DNA of 64,000 nt from Vibrio sp. SCSIO 43135 (GTDB lineage: Bacteria > Pseudomonadota > Gammaproteobacteria > Enterobacterales > Vibrionaceae): the NCBI RefSeq assembly GCF_023716665.1, contig NZ_CP071859.1, forward strand, positions 2,418,001-2,482,000. Reading direction: 5' to 3'. A program made the translations under genes and the position numbers. Under the pieces are notes generated by a model. The model was given only the letters and a program-made list of their open reading frames with translations. It had not been told where the DNA came from and did not search any database. Shown piece by piece: positions 62,480 to 64,000 of this stretch (positions within the stretch are counted from its first letter, which is position 1; every line of letters starts with the position of its first letter).

Positions 62480-62697
62480 GGATTGTGATGTCAAATATTG
62501 TAAATCTGCATGTGCTACAGGCAGGTATTGAGTCGCCTCAAAAACAGCATTTTCTGACGACATATTTCGCCACACTTTTTTTAAGGTAATTACAACAAAA
62601 ACGAACTAGCTCCCAGTTAAGCGTAGGGAAAGAAACTATATTTAATTTATACCCACATAGCTTGTTATATACCAATAAGAACACTCAGGAGGCTGCT

Positions 62698-63147
62698 ATG
62701 ATCAAGGTTGAAGACATGATGACGCGTAACCCTCATACCTTGTTACGTTCTCATACCCTCGCCGATGCCAAACACATGATGGAAGCGCTCGACATTCGCC
62801 ATATCCCAGTCGTAGATGCAGACAGGCAACTGCTTGGTATCATTACTCAAAGAGATATTCTCTCAGCACAAGAATCTAGCTTACAAAAACTTCCTTCCGA
62901 AAACTCCTACACACTCGCCACACCACTGAATGATGTCATGCACACCAGCATTATGACCGCTTCGCCTTTTGCGGGATTAAAAGAAAGTGCTAAGTACATG
63001 CAAAAACATAAAGTCGGCTGTTTGCCTGTGGTAGATAAAGGAGAGTTGGTTGGCATTATTACCGACAGCGATTTTGTTTCTATCGCCATTAACCTGCTAG
63101 AACTGCAAGAAGATACCGAACCAGAAGAACTTGAACTCGAAGATTAA
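62698..63147 (+). CDS. Two-CBS-domain protein
   Basis: A 149-residue protein consisting almost only of a CBS pair: MTRNPHTLLRSHTLADAKHMM...IRHIPVVDADRQLLGIIT (about 8-60) and MHTSIMTASPFAGLKESAKYM...VGCLPVVDKGELVGIITDSDF (about 82-132), ending in an acidic tail. CBS pairs usually bind adenine nucleotides. AGGAGG six bases before ATG fixes the start; twelve more open codons upstream are leader. Partner and role unknown. Confidence 0.88.
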   Translation: MIKVEDMMTRNPHTLLRSHTLADAKHMMEALDIRHIPVVDADRQLLGIITQRDILSAQESSLQKLPSENSYTLATPLNDVMHTSIMTASPFAGLKESAKYMQKHKVGCLPVVDKGELVGIITDSDFVSIAINLLELQEDTEPEELELED

Positions 63148-63171
63148 AAAAAAGAGCGGCCGAAGCCGCTC
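63146..63171 (-). terminator. Terminator of aceA
   Basis: Reading leftward GAGCGGC, loop TTCG, GCCGCTC, then eight Ts. UUCG tetraloop and long tail make it strong; it overlaps the end of the CBS gene by two bases. Confidence 0.92.
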
Positions 63172-63218
63172 AAAAAGTGTCGCAGTTTTTATTATTCGTA
63201 GGGGCCAACTAGCCCAGC

Positions 63219-63998
63219 TTAGAATTGGTCTTCTTCAGTAGAGCCCGTTAATGCTGTTACCGATGAGTTACCACCTTGAATGGTGTTTGTCATTCGGTCG
63301 AAGTAGCCTGTACCCACTTCTTGTTGGTGCGCCACAAACGTGTAGCCTTTCTCTGCAGCTTCAAACTCTGGACGCTGAACTTTCTCAACGTAGTGACGCA
63401 TACCTTCACCCTGCGCATAAGCGTGTGCCAGTTCAAACATGTTGAACCACATGTTGTGAATACCCGCCAACGTAATGAACTGGTATTTGTAACCCATGTC
63501 CGCAAGCTCTTGCTGGAACTTAGCAATCGTTTCAGAGTCTAGGTTTTTCTCCCAGTTGAACGATGGCGAACAGTTATAAGCTAATAGCTGGTCTGGGTAT
63601 TCTGCATGAATCGCTTCTGCAAACTTACGCGCTTCTTCTAGACAAGGTGTCGCGGTTTCACACCAAATAAGGTCGGCATATGGTGCGTAAGCCAAACCGC
63701 GAGAAATTGCTTGGTCGATACCCGCTTTCACTCGGTAGAAGCCTTCTGCCGTACGCTCGCCTTCGATAAAGTCACGATCGTATGGGTCGCAATCTGAAGT
63801 AAGCAGGTCTGCAGCGTTAGCATCGGTACGTGCAATAACTAACGTTGTGGTTCCTGACACATCAGCAGCTAAACGAGCTGCAACCAGCTTTTGCACCGCT
63901 TCTTGAGTTGGAACAAGTACCTTACCGCCCATGTGACCACATTTTTTCACTGACGCAAGTTGGTCTTCAAAGTGAACACCCGCAGCACCAGACTCGAT
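63219..63998 (-). CDS. aceA: Isocitrate lyase, C-terminal part (runs off the window)
   Basis: First enzyme of the glyoxylate shunt, splitting isocitrate into glyoxylate and succinate. The frame is open to the right edge, so about 259 C-terminal residues are seen of an expected 430-530. The signature KKCGHMGGK with the catalytic cysteine lies just inside the edge, preceded by [24 protein letters not shown] and the C-terminal EVGTGYFD follow. The start codon and any aceB lie outside. Confidence 0.96.
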   Translation of the reverse strand: MESGAAGVHFEDQLASVKKCGHMGGKVLVPTQEAVQKLVAARLAADVSGTTTLVIARTDANAADLLTSDCDPYDRDFIEGERTAEGFYRVKAGIDQAISRGLAYAPYADLIWCETATPCLEEARKFAEAIHAEYPDQLLAYNCSPSFNWEKNLDSETIAKFQQELADMGYKYQFITLAGIHNMWFNMFELAHAYAQGEGMRHYVEKVQRPEFEAAEKGYTFVAHQQEVGTGYFDRMTNTIQGGNSSVTALTGSTEEDQF

Positions 63999-64000
63999 CA

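Overview
The window is one continuous piece of a gamma-proteobacterial chromosome, almost certainly a Vibrio. The reasons are a complete Na+-translocating NADH:quinone oxidoreductase operon (nqrABCDEF) with apbE and nqrM behind it, the Vibrio porin-like protein OmpK, the bolA-yajG-ampG and recC-recB-recD gene orders, and Pst permeases of the long type found in vibrios. It is mostly core genome. No tRNA, rRNA, insertion sequence, integron attC site or CRISPR array was seen. Both edges cut genes: the tail of a GGDEF protein at the left and isocitrate lyase (aceA) at the right.

Left part (1-13.4 kb): the nqr operon and its two maturation genes run leftward, then bolA. rlmG, yajG, ppiA, ampG and ompK run rightward. 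The nqr genes make a sodium-pumping respiratory complex; ApbE attaches FMN to NqrB and NqrC, and NqrM helps assemble the metal centre. yajG-ppiA-ampG is an envelope cluster including muropeptide import. ompK lies downstream of a near-consensus CRP site.

Middle part (13.4-34.3 kb): panE-yajL-csdA form an overlapping operon that converges on tcdA-csdE, so a cysteine desulfurase faces its sulfur acceptor and the tRNA t6A dehydratase. mltA, a small Vibrio-type membrane protein, argA, recD, recB and recC, a TDT-family transporter with a divergent LysR regulator, yebG under a LexA box, and cutC follow. The 462-nt gap between argA and recD holds coding-like remnants and an inverted repeat that I could not identify.

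Accessory part (34.3-39.9 kb): the least ordinary segment. A LysR regulator followed by a small outer-membrane beta-barrel protein occurs twice in tandem as diverged copies. Two more predicted outer-membrane proteins and a PagL-like lipid A deacylase are interleaved or follow, and base composition becomes AT-rich towards the right end. It looks like a locally expanded outer-membrane remodelling locus.

Phosphate part (39.9-52.4 kb): phoU-pstBAC (leftward) diverge from ppk1-ppx (rightward), which converge on pstS-phoR-phoB (leftward). Recognisable PHO boxes stand exactly 10 nt upstream of -10 elements in front of both pstC and phoB. Sensing, uptake and polyphosphate turnover are therefore grouped in 12 kb.

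Right part (52.4-64 kb): rdgC, the tRNA hydroxylation gene trhP (yegQ) coupled to a YfhL-type ferredoxin, mepA, a DUF1904-like gene, the classical queA-tgt-yajC-secD-secF cluster (leftward), a two-CBS-domain protein, and the 3' part of aceA.
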